40,459 bases of DNA from a virus: positions 1 to 40,459 of IMG/VR virus record IMGVR_UViG_3300025009_000230, one strand, 5' to 3'. The stretch's first letter is position 1; every line of letters starts with the position of its first letter. This document shows, one piece after another, positions 7,126-14,652 of this stretch. The notes beneath the pieces were generated by a model. It searched no databases. It saw only the letters and a program-made list of their open reading frames with translations, and had not been told where the DNA came from. The translations under genes were made by a program, and so were the position numbers.

Positions 7126-7200
7126 CTATCCATTATCATTCCCTTTCAATTTCCTCTCTAAATTTGCCCTTCTAAGCTCTCCAAACATCCCGACCGACAC
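7126..7200 (-). CDS. Possible 24-aa basic peptide
   Basis: A GTG start at 7198-7200 lies 7 bases after TGAGGG on the minus strand. It encodes a short peptide with a GELRRANLERKLKG core, which would form a basic amphipathic helix. The local minus strand is purine-rich as in true coding strands here. It may be a small gene or the relic of a longer one, since later codons in all frames are interrupted. Confidence 0.3.
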   Translation of the reverse strand: MSVGMFGELRRANLERKLKGNDNG

Positions 7201-7270
7201 ATTATAACCCTCAATAATCCTCGAATGTAACACATCCCTCTTTTGTCACATTCAGAAAATAGTAACAATC

Positions 7271-7294
7271 CGCTTGTATCAAGGGTTTCAGGGT
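7271..7294 (+). repeat. Dispersed repeat containing CGCTTGTATCAAGGGTTT
   Basis: Positions 7271-7288 match 14566-14583 in 17 of 18 bases (same strand). The overlapping 14-mer 7281-7294 recurs as an exact inverted copy at 9195-9208. All three copies are intergenic. Confidence 0.6.
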
Positions 7295-7819
7295 TTGTGT
7301 GTTAGGCCGGATTGATTTGTTTCAGTTGGTCATAAGTATAGACTATAGACAATTTTCTATGCCATGCTTCACTATGCAATATTCATGCCAATTATCTAGG
7401 TATAGGGGCATAGATTACAAATTATGTTTCGACATGGTTCGACATTATGTGCAGAGTACTTCTTGTTCCATCGAAAAGTTGAAAATCGAATTGGAATAAA
7501 ACTAAAAATTAAAATCATTAAATCTCACCAATCTCCCTTCGTATTTTCTTCGCAAAAACATAATCAACACAACAATTTCCACTCATATAAATCAATATTC
7601 AAAATCACAAAACTCATCAAAAGTTAAATAAATTTACAAAATAAATCATAATAATTTCATAAAATCTATCTATTTTTTCTATAATAATAAATAAATCCTT
7701 AACATCATACAAACCCTAATTTACAACAATTTCTGGCACATTCTATTACATAAAATAACACAAATAATTCCACAAAAATCATCTATAAAATCACATCTAA
7801 TATTCCTCAATTACAAAAT

Positions 7820-7894
7820 TCATTTCAATCCAATCGAACAAATTACAAAAACAATAATCACAATAAATGCATCCATAAAAATTAAAATATCCAT
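7820..7894 (-). CDS. Possible 24-aa single-span membrane peptide
   Basis: On the minus strand TATGGAGGTTTTATTAG is followed by an ATG (7892-7894) and 24 codons that encode a nearly continuous hydrophobic helix (MDILIFMDAFIVIIVFVICS, then IGLK). Ideal SD spacing plus a full transmembrane segment make a real small protein plausible. Size and hydrophobicity resemble type I toxin peptides or small phage membrane proteins, but no antisense RNA promoter was recognised. A weak TTGTAT-17-TATACC promoter lies about 70-100 bp upstream. Confidence 0.45.
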   Translation of the reverse strand: MDILIFMDAFIVIIVFVICSIGLK

Positions 7895-8328
7895 CTAATA
7901 AAACCTCCATAAAATCCTTATACAACAGCACTTATATCTATTATACTATATTCCTTCCTAAGACGGGGGTATATTTTACATATTCAGTCGATACAATTAT
8001 CTCTCATATATGACCATCTAAAAATTGGTGAAAATATTTTTAACAATCCATATCAAATTATAATCATATAAAATAAAATAAAACCACATCAAGTCCATTC
8101 AATAAAAATTTACCAGAACACTCAATTCCAATAATCCTTACATCCTTACTCTAACAACCATTACACCAAATCACACGGACAAAGTGCTATACTAATAATG
8201 CACTTCATCCATACAAATCTCTGTAACACTACTCTAACTATGCTTTCAAGGATTTGAAAAATAATTCCTTTGGTAAATTTTTATTACTATAAAGTTTCTA
8301 ATAATTTATAAACGCTAAAATAAAATTC

Positions 8329-8357
8329 TTGCAATATTATTTATTATATGATATACT
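8329..8357 (+). promoter_or_regulatory. Rightward sigma-A promoter with downstream dyad
   Basis: TTGCAA, 17 bp spacer, TATACT. Immediately downstream is GGTACAAATCTGTAC, containing a TACA-n4-TGTA dyad (8367-8378), a possible operator. The GGTACAAAT part recurs downstream of the promoter at 12896. Confidence 0.75.
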
Positions 8358-8408
8358 GTTCACAGGTACAAATCTGTACAAAATTATTATCTAGAAAGGA
8401 GTAACAAA

Positions 8409-8537
8409 ATGAATAATGAAATACACCACACTACAGGTTATATGCTAATAATAATCTTTGCAATAATTATGCTCACAACAATTCCAATTAGTGAATTATT
8501 AGCTAGAAAAATAAATGAATATAAAGATAAAAATTAA
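8409..8537 (+). CDS. Small membrane protein, 42 aa
   Basis: AGAAAGGAG lies about 8 bases before the ATG. After a short polar N-terminus there is one transmembrane helix (residues 11-31, MLIIIFAIIMLTTIPISELL) and a charged Arg/Lys/Asp tail, giving an N-out/C-in topology by the positive-inside rule. It is the first gene after the rightward promoter at 8329 and is followed 19 bp later by the 99-aa gene. Holin-like or regulatory roles are possible but unsupported. Confidence 0.65.
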   Translation: MNNEIHHTTGYMLIIIFAIIMLTTIPISELLARKINEYKDKN

Positions 8538-8556
8538 ACAGAGGAGAGGAATAATA

Positions 8557-8856
8557 ATGAACAATCTTAACCAATTCTCTAACTATAAATCACAACTCAA
8601 ATCCATACCAAACATTTATCCCATAGTTCAATCCCTAAACCAAATCCTAAACAATATATTCTGTACATATTCATTTCCAAAAGGTAAAACTAAATGGAGA
8701 GAAATCAGTTCAACAATCCCTAATACATTCAGACAAAACATATCCCTAGAAATTTATCATGTAGAGTCTGGTCATGGAATTGATCAAGTTAGATTAGCAG
8801 TTAAGAGTGAGATGGAAAAGTATATTGAGTATTTGATTTGTATGGATAATAATTAA
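8557..8856 (+). CDS. Hypothetical protein, 99 aa
   Basis: The start at 8557 is chosen because GAGGAGAGG lies just upstream; an in-frame ATG at 8515 would overlap the previous gene and lacks a ribosome site. The sequence is Asn/Ser/Ile-rich (NLNQFSNYKSQLKSIPN...) with a charged C-terminus. No motif recognised. Like the DNA upstream of it, the first half has more C than G on the coding strand, unlike the genes further right. Confidence 0.65.
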   Translation: MNNLNQFSNYKSQLKSIPNIYPIVQSLNQILNNIFCTYSFPKGKTKWREISSTIPNTFRQNISLEIYHVESGHGIDQVRLAVKSEMEKYIEYLICMDNN

Positions 8857-8906
8857 TTTGTAATTGCTAATAAATAAATCTTTTAAAAATATATAAATAA
8901 AATAGT

Positions 8907-8935
8907 TTGACATGATATTCTACTTATGGTATACT
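8907..8935 (+). promoter_or_regulatory. Consensus sigma-A promoter for the 8936-12300 unit
   Basis: TTGACA, 17 bp spacer, TATACT. No coding frame begins for about 410 bases apart from a possible leader peptide. Confidence 0.85.
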
Positions 8936-9021
8936 TATCAAGTAAGAAATAACTATGAAATAAATTCAGAAAGGAGATTCTATTGCAGATACAAATTAAT
9001 ATAATTGGTTTTACATAATAC

Positions 9022-9080
9022 AAATATTAAATTAAATAATCAAATCCTAAATATTGAGCGTTAGCGAAATATTTAGAAAG
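9022..9080 (+). repeat. 60-bp dispersed inverted repeat, copy 1
   Basis: Nearly identical (about 57 of 60 bases) to the reverse complement of 27177-27236. It contains an internal hairpin CTAAATATT ... AATATTTAG around GAGCGTTAGCG. Confidence 0.8.
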
Positions 9081-9229
9081 GTAATCTTTTGGCACAAAAG
9101 TTACCGCACGTTCTCTTCGTTCCTAATGATATATCACAAAATAATTTATTTAAATCCAAATAGAATATCCACATAATTTTTCTTAACAGTAGATACCCTG
9201 AAACCCTTATATAGCAACACTTTTTAAGT

Positions 9230-9294
9230 TTTTATATATCTAAAAGTTTCCCTATTATATATATTAATATAGGGAAACTTTTAGATATATAAAA
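9230..9294 (+). repeat. 26-bp perfect hairpin before the 9353 gene
   Basis: 9230-9255 pairs perfectly with 9269-9294 around a 13-base loop. The 3' flank is A-rich, so it is not a classic rightward terminator. It occupies the same place relative to its gene as the 5816-5856 hairpin does for the paralogous 414-aa gene. Confidence 0.75.
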
Positions 9295-9352
9295 TAACAT
9301 GTAATGCTTACTACAAAAGGATTTTAGATAAAAAATTAAGGAGATTTATTTA

Positions 9353-10111
9353 ATGAGTAATCAAACTGAAAAACCTAAAATCAAAATTGGTATTATTGAA
9401 ACATGTCAATTAGTTGAAATATTTGGCACACAAAAGAATAAAGAATATTATTCTACAAAACATATGCTTTCTCCTTCTAGTAAAAAATCTATATTAGAAA
9501 AAGCTTCTCGTTACTGCAAAATAACCGATCTTAGCAATGGTAAATTTCAAATATCAAAAGTATATACTACACCTAAACCTGCAACACTTAAGAAACTTCA
9601 ATCAGGAATATATCAACATATGACTCCTCTAATATTACTTAAGATTTTAAATGGTCATGATGAAAATAATAAAGTAATATTTCCTCTCTTAGATTGGGCA
9701 TTGCATATAGATATGATAAATCAAAATTATAAACCAATGAAGTATAATCAATTTAATACCAGTGAATATTTAGATATTGATATACCCATAGTAAATGAAT
9801 TCTTTGAAAAAGTTGATGAGAATATTAGATATTACATAGAAAACTGTCTGGAATATCTTCGCAAAGCTGATGTATTAGTTTGGTATAAGGTTCCAATGCT
9901 TAGAAAAAGAGTTGTAGAAAGATTAGATTCTAATAATAAAGATATAAATATTAAATGCTCATACATAGATGTTAGGGCTACAGATGAAGAAATTAAGTTT
10001 ATTATTGATTCTTCAGAACTAATACGTTCTTTGTTTGGTATAAAAATAAGTCTGAATGTTTTTATGGAAGAAAAGCTGGAAATTATAGAAAAGAACTTCA
10101 AAATATACTAA
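9353..10111 (+). CDS. N-terminal part of frameshifted 414-aa paralogue, 252 aa as read
   Basis: AAGGAG precedes the ATG. Residues 1-230 align by eye with the leftward 414-aa protein (for example G-K-F-Q-I-S-K-V-Y-T-T-P). After residue 230, at an A5 run (10042-10046), similarity switches to the -1 frame, and the last 20 or so residues of this frame are out of register. Read through with one extra A, or by a -1 ribosomal shift, the product would be about 371 aa ending at 10467, close to the 414 aa of its paralogue. It is the first gene of the helicase operon. The function is unknown. Confidence 0.7.
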   Translation: MSNQTEKPKIKIGIIETCQLVEIFGTQKNKEYYSTKHMLSPSSKKSILEKASRYCKITDLSNGKFQISKVYTTPKPATLKKLQSGIYQHMTPLILLKILNGHDENNKVIFPLLDWALHIDMINQNYKPMKYNQFNTSEYLDIDIPIVNEFFEKVDENIRYYIENCLEYLRKADVLVWYKVPMLRKRVVERLDSNNKDINIKCSYIDVRATDEEIKFIIDSSELIRSLFGIKISLNVFMEEKLEIIEKNFKIY

Positions 10112-10467
10112 TCCAAAAAGATATTCTTTATTCGTATGATAGTTATGAAGTTTATTATACTAATACACAAAGATGCAAAAAGTTATTAAAAGAATTTATT
10201 TTTACTACTCAAGATGAATTGGTTAAAAACTTTAATAAATTCTTTATTGAAAACATTGTATTAACAAATGCAGAGAAAAGACAATTTAATGAGGTGGTGA
10301 AACAATATCGTTTAGATGAAAATTATATAACTGACTTTAAAATATTATCAGAATTAACTTTAGACATTACACAAGAATCTGTTTACAAAGAGGTATCCAC
10401 AGACAACTCAGAGGAAAAAGAACAAAGACGTAAAGATGATTTTAATATCAAAATAATACATAAATAA
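10045..10467 (+). pseudogene. C-terminal part of the frameshifted 414-aa paralogue
   Basis: The -1 frame is open from the A5 run at 10042 to TAA at 10465-10467. A stretch containing YRKELQNILIQKDILYSYDS aligns gap-free for 22 residues across the junction with the matching segment of the 414-aa protein. The internal TTG at 10219 has no ribosome site, so a separate small gene is unlikely. Explanations are programmed -1 frameshifting, a real inactivating deletion, or a homopolymer sequencing error. Confidence 0.65.
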
Positions 10468-10491
10468 TTTATTAGAGAAGGAATGATATAT

Positions 10492-12300
10492 TTGGAATTT
10501 AATAAAAATCAGTTAAAAGCAATTAATCATTATAAAGGAAATTGTTGTACATTAGCTTCTGCCGGAAGCGGAAAGACCACAGTTCTAGTCAATAGAATAG
10601 TAAATCTTATTAAAAACCATAAAGTTAATCCGAGTAAAATTCTTGCTATTACTTTTAGTAAAAAGGCTGCCAATAATATGATTGAAAGATTAAATAAACT
10701 CATTCCAAATAATAGAGTTAATATCTATACTTTTCATGCTTTAGGTTTTAGTATTTTAAAAGAAAAAGGATATTATAATGAACTCTTTAAAGATTGGGAG
10801 AAATTAAAACTAATTAATGACATATGTATAAAAATGCTAAAACTAGAATCTGATGAATTAGATGTTCCTACAAGAGATATTATTAGCTTTATAGCATATC
10901 AAAAGAATAATCTTATAAGGCCAACTGATACATATATAGAAAATACGATTAGTCCCTATGATGAAAAAACTATGAGAAAAATATATACACTATATGAGAA
11001 GCAAAAAACAAAAATAGATTTTGAAGATATGTTAATAAATTCTTATGATGTTCTTAAAGAAGGTAAATATAATGTACCATATGAATTTATCTTAGGGGAT
11101 GAATTTCAGGACACTAATAAGGTTCAATATGAAATGCTTAAATTACTAAACATTCATGATAATCTTTTTGTAGTAGGAGATGCTTTGCAAAATATTTTCG
11201 AATGGCGTGGATCTAATAATAATTATATAGTCAATTTTTATAGGGATTGGTCGAATGCTACAATAATCAATTTAAATACTAATTATCGAAGTTCAGATAA
11301 TATAGTTAAATTTTCAAATAGTCTGGTTAAAAATACAATTGAAACAACGCATAAATATTATATAGAGTCTAAAGCATATAATGAAGAATATAAAAATCCA
11401 ATTATAACTGAATATTCAAATGAATTTGAAGAATCTATGGAGGTCTGTAAACAAATAAATCAATTGATTTCAGATAAACAATATAAATATGGAGATATTG
11501 CAATATTAACCAGAACAAATTTTCAAATGCAATCTATTGAAAGATCATTATACAATAGTAAAATTCCTTATGATATTGTTGATGGGAATAAGTTTTATGA
11601 ATTAAAAGAAATTAGAGATATGATTAATTATCTAAGATTAATTAGTGACACATCTAATGATGAAGCATTTCTAAAAATATTTAATGTTCCTAATAGGTAT
11701 TTGGGTGAAAAATTTATTAGAGAAGTTGAAAAGTATGCTAAAAAACATAAAACATCTTTATTCAATAGTATGCAAAAATTTCCACAAAGTACAGATTGGC
11801 ATTTTAAGAAGGGTATTAATCAATTACGTGACATAATATGTGCAGTTCAAGATTTGCAAAACCATTATACTGTTGGTGGTTGCATTCAAGTTATTAGAGA
11901 TAAGTTAAAATATGATAAATATATATCTAAAGACAACAGTGACAATAATGATCAAAATGAAAAGATAGAAAATCTTGATGCTTTTGTAAATAGTGCTAAT
12001 AAATACAATAAGATAATTGATTTTCTAAATGATATTGATAGTATTATTAATTCTAAAGAAGAAAGTAATGATAAGGTATTAATGATGACCATACATAAAT
12101 CCAAAGGATTAGAATTTCCAGTCGTTTTTGTAGTAGGAGTTAGTAATGGATTGTTACCACATGCCAAATCCAATAATATTAATGAAGAAAAACGCTTATT
12201 ATATGTTGCATTGACAAGATCAGAGAAAGAGTTGTTTATCTCTTCACCAAAATATTATAATAATAAATATTTAGGCACAAGTGACTTTTTAAATTATTAA
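10492..12300 (+). CDS. UvrD/PcrA-like superfamily 1A DNA helicase
   Basis: ATP-dependent 3'-5' helicase. Visible motifs are the Q-motif Gln near residue 7, Walker A ASAGSGKTT (residues 22-30, Lys28), a Ia-like AITFSKKAANNM, YTFHALG, Walker B GDEFQDTN (Asp203-Glu204), motif III VVGDALQNIFEWRGS, NYRSS, motif V MTIHKSKGLEF, and motif VI LLYVALTRSEKEL. At about 602 aa it is shorter than cellular PcrA (about 730 aa), mainly in the 2B domain and C-terminus. TTG at 10492 is preferred because GAAGGA lies 8 bases upstream; the ATG at 10483 directly abuts that site. It probably serves phage replication or recombination. Confidence 0.9.
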   Translation: MEFNKNQLKAINHYKGNCCTLASAGSGKTTVLVNRIVNLIKNHKVNPSKILAITFSKKAANNMIERLNKLIPNNRVNIYTFHALGFSILKEKGYYNELFKDWEKLKLINDICIKMLKLESDELDVPTRDIISFIAYQKNNLIRPTDTYIENTISPYDEKTMRKIYTLYEKQKTKIDFEDMLINSYDVLKEGKYNVPYEFILGDEFQDTNKVQYEMLKLLNIHDNLFVVGDALQNIFEWRGSNNNYIVNFYRDWSNATIINLNTNYRSSDNIVKFSNSLVKNTIETTHKYYIESKAYNEEYKNPIITEYSNEFEESMEVCKQINQLISDKQYKYGDIAILTRTNFQMQSIERSLYNSKIPYDIVDGNKFYELKEIRDMINYLRLISDTSNDEAFLKIFNVPNRYLGEKFIREVEKYAKKHKTSLFNSMQKFPQSTDWHFKKGINQLRDIICAVQDLQNHYTVGGCIQVIRDKLKYDKYISKDNSDNNDQNEKIENLDAFVNSANKYNKIIDFLNDIDSIINSKEESNDKVLMMTIHKSKGLEFPVVFVVGVSNGLLPHAKSNNINEEKRLLYVALTRSEKELFISSPKYYNNKYLGTSDFLNY

Positions 12301-12334
12301 ATAATTAAAACACATAAGAAAGAAGGAATATATA

Positions 12335-12868
12335 ATGAATAATGTTAATGATTTAATGCCTATGGAGTTTAACTTGGAGCAACTACTTTATGATTACAAT
12401 TTGCCAGCGGAACATGAAAAGTTTCAAGAGTTAATAAAATCCTTTATCAAAGATGTTAATTTAATAGTTGCTGATGTTGTCTATGGAATAAATATTGAAG
12501 ATTTGAAATCAGATAAAGTTAAAGCAATATTATTAAAAGGCAAAGGTCAGAAAGAGGAAATAATTGAATTATCATCAGAACATACTTTTAAAAGTATCTA
12601 TGAATACTTTGGTGTAAATGGATTTGATGATATAGATTATTATACATTTGGTCAAGGATATACTGCTGTTTGGAAGAATGAACAAAATGATATTACTTGT
12701 ATGGAAATTACTGTTTATGCAGGTGCTTCATTTCCTATATTTATTAATAGTCAAGTAATTATCATTTATGAAAACGAGGAAGAAAAATCAGATAATGTAA
12801 ATGTTAATGAAGTTAAAAAATATTTCAATACAGATGGTTCTTTCTGGGCATTAATGAAATCTTATTGA
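12335..12868 (+). CDS. Hypothetical protein, 177 aa
   Basis: AGAAGGAATATATA precedes the ATG. It is an acidic protein with a helical N-terminus (residues 10-50) and a beta-rich middle with conserved-looking aromatic pairs (YYTFGQGYTAVWKNEQND). No cysteines pair up and no catalytic signature is evident. It follows the helicase by 34 bp and is probably co-transcribed. I do not recognise a family. Confidence 0.75.
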   Translation: MNNVNDLMPMEFNLEQLLYDYNLPAEHEKFQELIKSFIKDVNLIVADVVYGINIEDLKSDKVKAILLKGKGQKEEIIELSSEHTFKSIYEYFGVNGFDDIDYYTFGQGYTAVWKNEQNDITCMEITVYAGASFPIFINSQVIIIYENEEEKSDNVNVNEVKKYFNTDGSFWALMKSY

Positions 12869-12895
12869 TGTTGTAAATCAATATATAATATCTTA

Positions 12896-12924
12896 TTGAC
12901 ACAGCATATATAGTATGTTATACT
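12896..12924 (+). promoter_or_regulatory. Consensus sigma-A promoter
   Basis: TTGACA, 17 bp, TATACT. It starts a unit of small genes from 13011 onward with an 80-nt leader. Confidence 0.9.
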
Positions 12925-12926
12925 AC

Positions 12927-12979
12927 ATAGGTAAGGGGCGGTACAAATACAAGCCTCAGTCACAATATCCCTTACCTAT
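12927..12979 (+). promoter_or_regulatory. Leader hairpin upstream of the 60-aa gene
   Basis: ATAGGTAAGGG (12927-12937) pairs with CCCTTACCTAT (12969-12979). At least 7 bp remain if transcription starts near 12931. The loop carries GGTACAAAT, also found after the promoter at 8329. It could be an operator or an RNA control element. Confidence 0.5.
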
Positions 12980-13010
12980 ACCCTATTATACAAAAGAGGT
13001 GAAATAATAA

Positions 13011-13193
13011 ATGGACAATGATTGGTTATCACCATTTGTAAATAAGTTAATTATTAAAAATCAACCCTTACCAGATGAATTTAACTGTCCCAAATGCAAT
13101 TTTAAGCCACGCTATTTACATGGTGGAGAAGAAAATTATGAAGTACAATGCCCACAGTGTAATCATGAATACGAAGTTGAATTTGATGTATAA
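13011..13193 (+). CDS. Zinc-ribbon protein, 60 aa
   Basis: CPKC near residue 26 and CPQC near residue 47 with beta strands between (a typical four-Cys ribbon), then an acidic tail. AAGAGGTG lies about 9 bases before the ATG. It is the first gene after the promoter at 12896 and lies 14 bp before the next start. It probably binds nucleic acid or a protein partner. The specific role is unknown. Confidence 0.75.
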   Translation: MDNDWLSPFVNKLIIKNQPLPDEFNCPKCNFKPRYLHGGEENYEVQCPQCNHEYEVEFDV

Positions 13194-13207
13194 GGAGGTA
13201 AACAACA

Positions 13208-13491
13208 ATGAAACTAGAACATATAAATATCATCGACTCTATCCAATTCGCAGTAGATAAAATATGCAAACAGGTATATGGTCACGACATAGATTCTCCT
13301 CCTAAATTTATAGTTAGTCAATATGATAAAAATTAGATAAAGAAGGATATAGTATAGGACATGAAATTATTATGACTGTAGAACATATGAAATGGAAACG
13401 CTCTGTAACTATATTCCCTAGATTAGATTATAAATATGGTTATGAGTCTTTGAAAGATGAGATGAAAGGTTTGTATAATTCTACAATGTGA
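13208..13491 (+). pseudogene. Frameshifted small gene, about 94 aa if restored
   Basis: AAGGAGG precedes the ATG at 13208. The first frame stops at 13336 after 42 codons (ending IVSQYDKN), directly after an A5 run (13328-13332). The -1 frame then continues without a stop to TGA at 13489-13491, giving LDKEGYSIGHEIIMTVEHM and so on. One extra A, or a -1 shift, joins both parts into one protein. The next gene's AAGGAGG lies only 2 bases past the distal stop, as expected if that is the true end. No family recognised. The same A5/-1 situation occurs at 10042. Confidence 0.6.
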
Positions 13492-13507
13492 AGGAGGTAA
13501 ATAATAA

Positions 13508-13714
13508 ATGGAATACATAATCATAGATAATCTAGTAAAAGTAACAATAGGACTATCCCTAATAACCACCAGTGGAGTCCTAATAATCGCTTTATTAAAA
13601 GTATGGGAGAAAGTATTTGATTTAGGTTTACAAATGTTTAATATGAAAAAGGAGTTTATTGACTTTGTTAATAAAAAGTATAGGGCAAAATATGTTAAAA
13701 CAAAGATGGAGTAA
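13508..13714 (+). CDS. Small membrane protein, 68 aa
   Basis: AAGGAGGTAAATAATAA precedes the ATG. One hydrophobic helix spans residues 9-33 (VKVTIGLSLITTSGVLIIAL), then an amphipathic basic tail (KKYRAKYVKTKME). It is a single-span protein with a probable cytoplasmic C-terminus. Its location in the early-middle block argues against a classic holin. The function is unknown. Confidence 0.7.
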   Translation: MEYIIIDNLVKVTIGLSLITTSGVLIIALLKVWEKVFDLGLQMFNMKKEFIDFVNKKYRAKYVKTKME

Positions 13715-13743
13715 AAGAATGTTGAAGTAATAAATAATATTAT

Positions 13744-13772
13744 TTGCATTGTTGTGGGAAGTGTGATATAAT
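13744..13772 (+). promoter_or_regulatory. Sigma-A promoter
   Basis: TTGCAT, 17 bp spacer, TATAAT, 27 bp upstream of the 57-aa zinc-protein gene. Confidence 0.8.
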
Positions 13773-13798
13773 ATATAAACAGAGAGGAGGTTGAAATA

Positions 13799-13972
13799 AT
13801 GAATATAGGTTTTCATATTGAGTGTAAAAATTGTCACAGCAATTATACTTCAATTGAACATACTGAAAAATTTAATATGTGGTATGATGATAGTTACACA
13901 GAACATTGGGTTCATTTAGTTTGTGAAGAATGTGATAATAAGAAGTTAATGTGTAGTTACAATACATATTGA
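13799..13972 (+). CDS. Zinc-binding small protein, 57 aa
   Basis: CKNCH near residue 9 and CEEC near residue 42 give a four-Cys zinc ribbon with His nearby. GAGAGGAGG lies about 9 bases before the ATG. The stop TGA overlaps the TTG start of the next gene (TTGA), suggesting translational coupling. Confidence 0.7.
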   Translation: MNIGFHIECKNCHSNYTSIEHTEKFNMWYDDSYTEHWVHLVCEECDNKKLMCSYNTY

Positions 13973-14421
13973 ATTTTATAAATATTAAAATAATATTAAA
14001 GATAAAGAGTGGTGAAAAAGAAATTCTTAAATACATAGGACAATACTATATTTTCCATGAAACCAATACAGATGGTAAAAAGTCAAAAAATAAGGATGAT
14101 AATTATCTTAAATCTAAAAATAATCAAATATATCGGTACTCAGACAAAACTTTAGCAATCCTTCTTCCATCTGGTTCATCATCAGTAAATAATCTACTTC
14201 CAAAATTTGAAGCAGAAGGAATAAAAGTATGGAATATAATAAGTCCAGATGTGTGCGAAGAGGCAATATTAGGTTTCGCAGAGGAAGATATACATAAAGT
14301 ACATAATATCATGAAATTCATGAAAATGGGTAGTAAGGATCAACTAAAAGAACACAATGAGCGAATAAGGAGAAAAGCAGAAAGAGATAAGGAAAAATTA
14401 GAACTCAAAGAAGGAATATAA
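13969..14421 (+). CDS. Hypothetical protein, 150 aa, with C-terminal basic helix
   Basis: The TTG start overlaps the stop of the zinc-protein gene. No separate SD is evident, so coupling is likely; a start further in is possible. The N-terminal third is Lys-rich. The middle has SDKTLAILLPSGSSSVNNLL and then an alpha/beta segment. The C-terminus (residues 115-150) is a long Lys/Arg/Glu helix. I do not recognise a family. Confidence 0.65.
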   Translation: MNFINIKIILKIKSGEKEILKYIGQYYIFHETNTDGKKSKNKDDNYLKSKNNQIYRYSDKTLAILLPSGSSSVNNLLPKFEAEGIKVWNIISPDVCEEAILGFAEEDIHKVHNIMKFMKMGSKDQLKEHNERIRRKAERDKEKLELKEGI

Positions 14422-14553
14422 TATATAAATAAATATTATTTGTATAAAGCGTAATATAGAAAATGTGAAATTATAGACCCTATAAGGCGTTTAATTATCC
14501 GACCTATACAATTACCCTAATAATAAGTATAAGTAGCTTAGAGCATATTTACA

Positions 14554-14583
14554 AACTCTACAAGTCGCTTGTAGCAAGGGTTT
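14554..14583 (+). repeat. CTACAAG-TCG-CTTGTAG dyad with dispersed repeat
   Basis: A 7-bp perfect dyad (14557-14573) overlaps CGCTTGTAGCAAGGGTTT (14566-14583), which matches 7271-7288 with one mismatch. It sits in the 230-bp gap before 14653, where I see no other gene. Confidence 0.55.
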
Positions 14584-14652
14584 GATTCCGAAATTTTTTC
14601 TATAAACGGTCAGGTATAAAAGTAAAATAAACAAAAGAAAGAGGTAATTAAA

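Larger units (their letters stand above)
6585..8328. other. Divergent non-coding control region, about 1.7 kb
   Basis: This region separates the leftward and rightward gene blocks. Positions 6720-6900 are extremely A+T rich with short direct repeats. Positions 6960-7290 are more G+C rich and have only short open frames. Positions 7500-8250 are almost devoid of G on the plus strand. Frames of 66-74 aa on the plus strand (6937-7161, 7299-7499, 7424-7627) lack ribosome sites and have unlike codon use, so I do not call them genes. Candidate functions are replication origin and lysis-lysogeny switch. I see no repressor gene in it. Confidence 0.5.
8936..9352 (+). promoter_or_regulatory. About 410-nt structured 5' leader
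   Basis: The leader contains AGAAAGGAG followed by a TTG at 8984 that opens a 9-codon frame (possible leader peptide). It also has a hairpin within the dispersed repeat 9022-9080, a GGTAA-CTTTTG stem-loop at 9081-9106, the 14-mer inverted repeat at 9195-9208 and a 26-bp perfect hairpin at 9230-9294. It looks like an attenuation or processing region for the helicase-containing operon. There is no protein-coding gene of ordinary size in it. Confidence 0.5.

Noticed and set aside
6937-7627. Three plus-strand frames of 66-74 codons in the control region
   Set aside because: No ribosome sites, pyrimidine-rich codons unlike neighbouring genes, mutually overlapping.
13075-13260. 61-codon frame overlapping the 60-aa zinc-ribbon gene
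   Set aside because: Shadow of the zinc-ribbon gene in another frame, no SD.
14560-14600. tRNA-like GGGTTTGATTCC stretch
   Set aside because: No acceptor or anticodon stems can be formed and the T-loop lacks the invariant C; it is part of a dispersed repeat.
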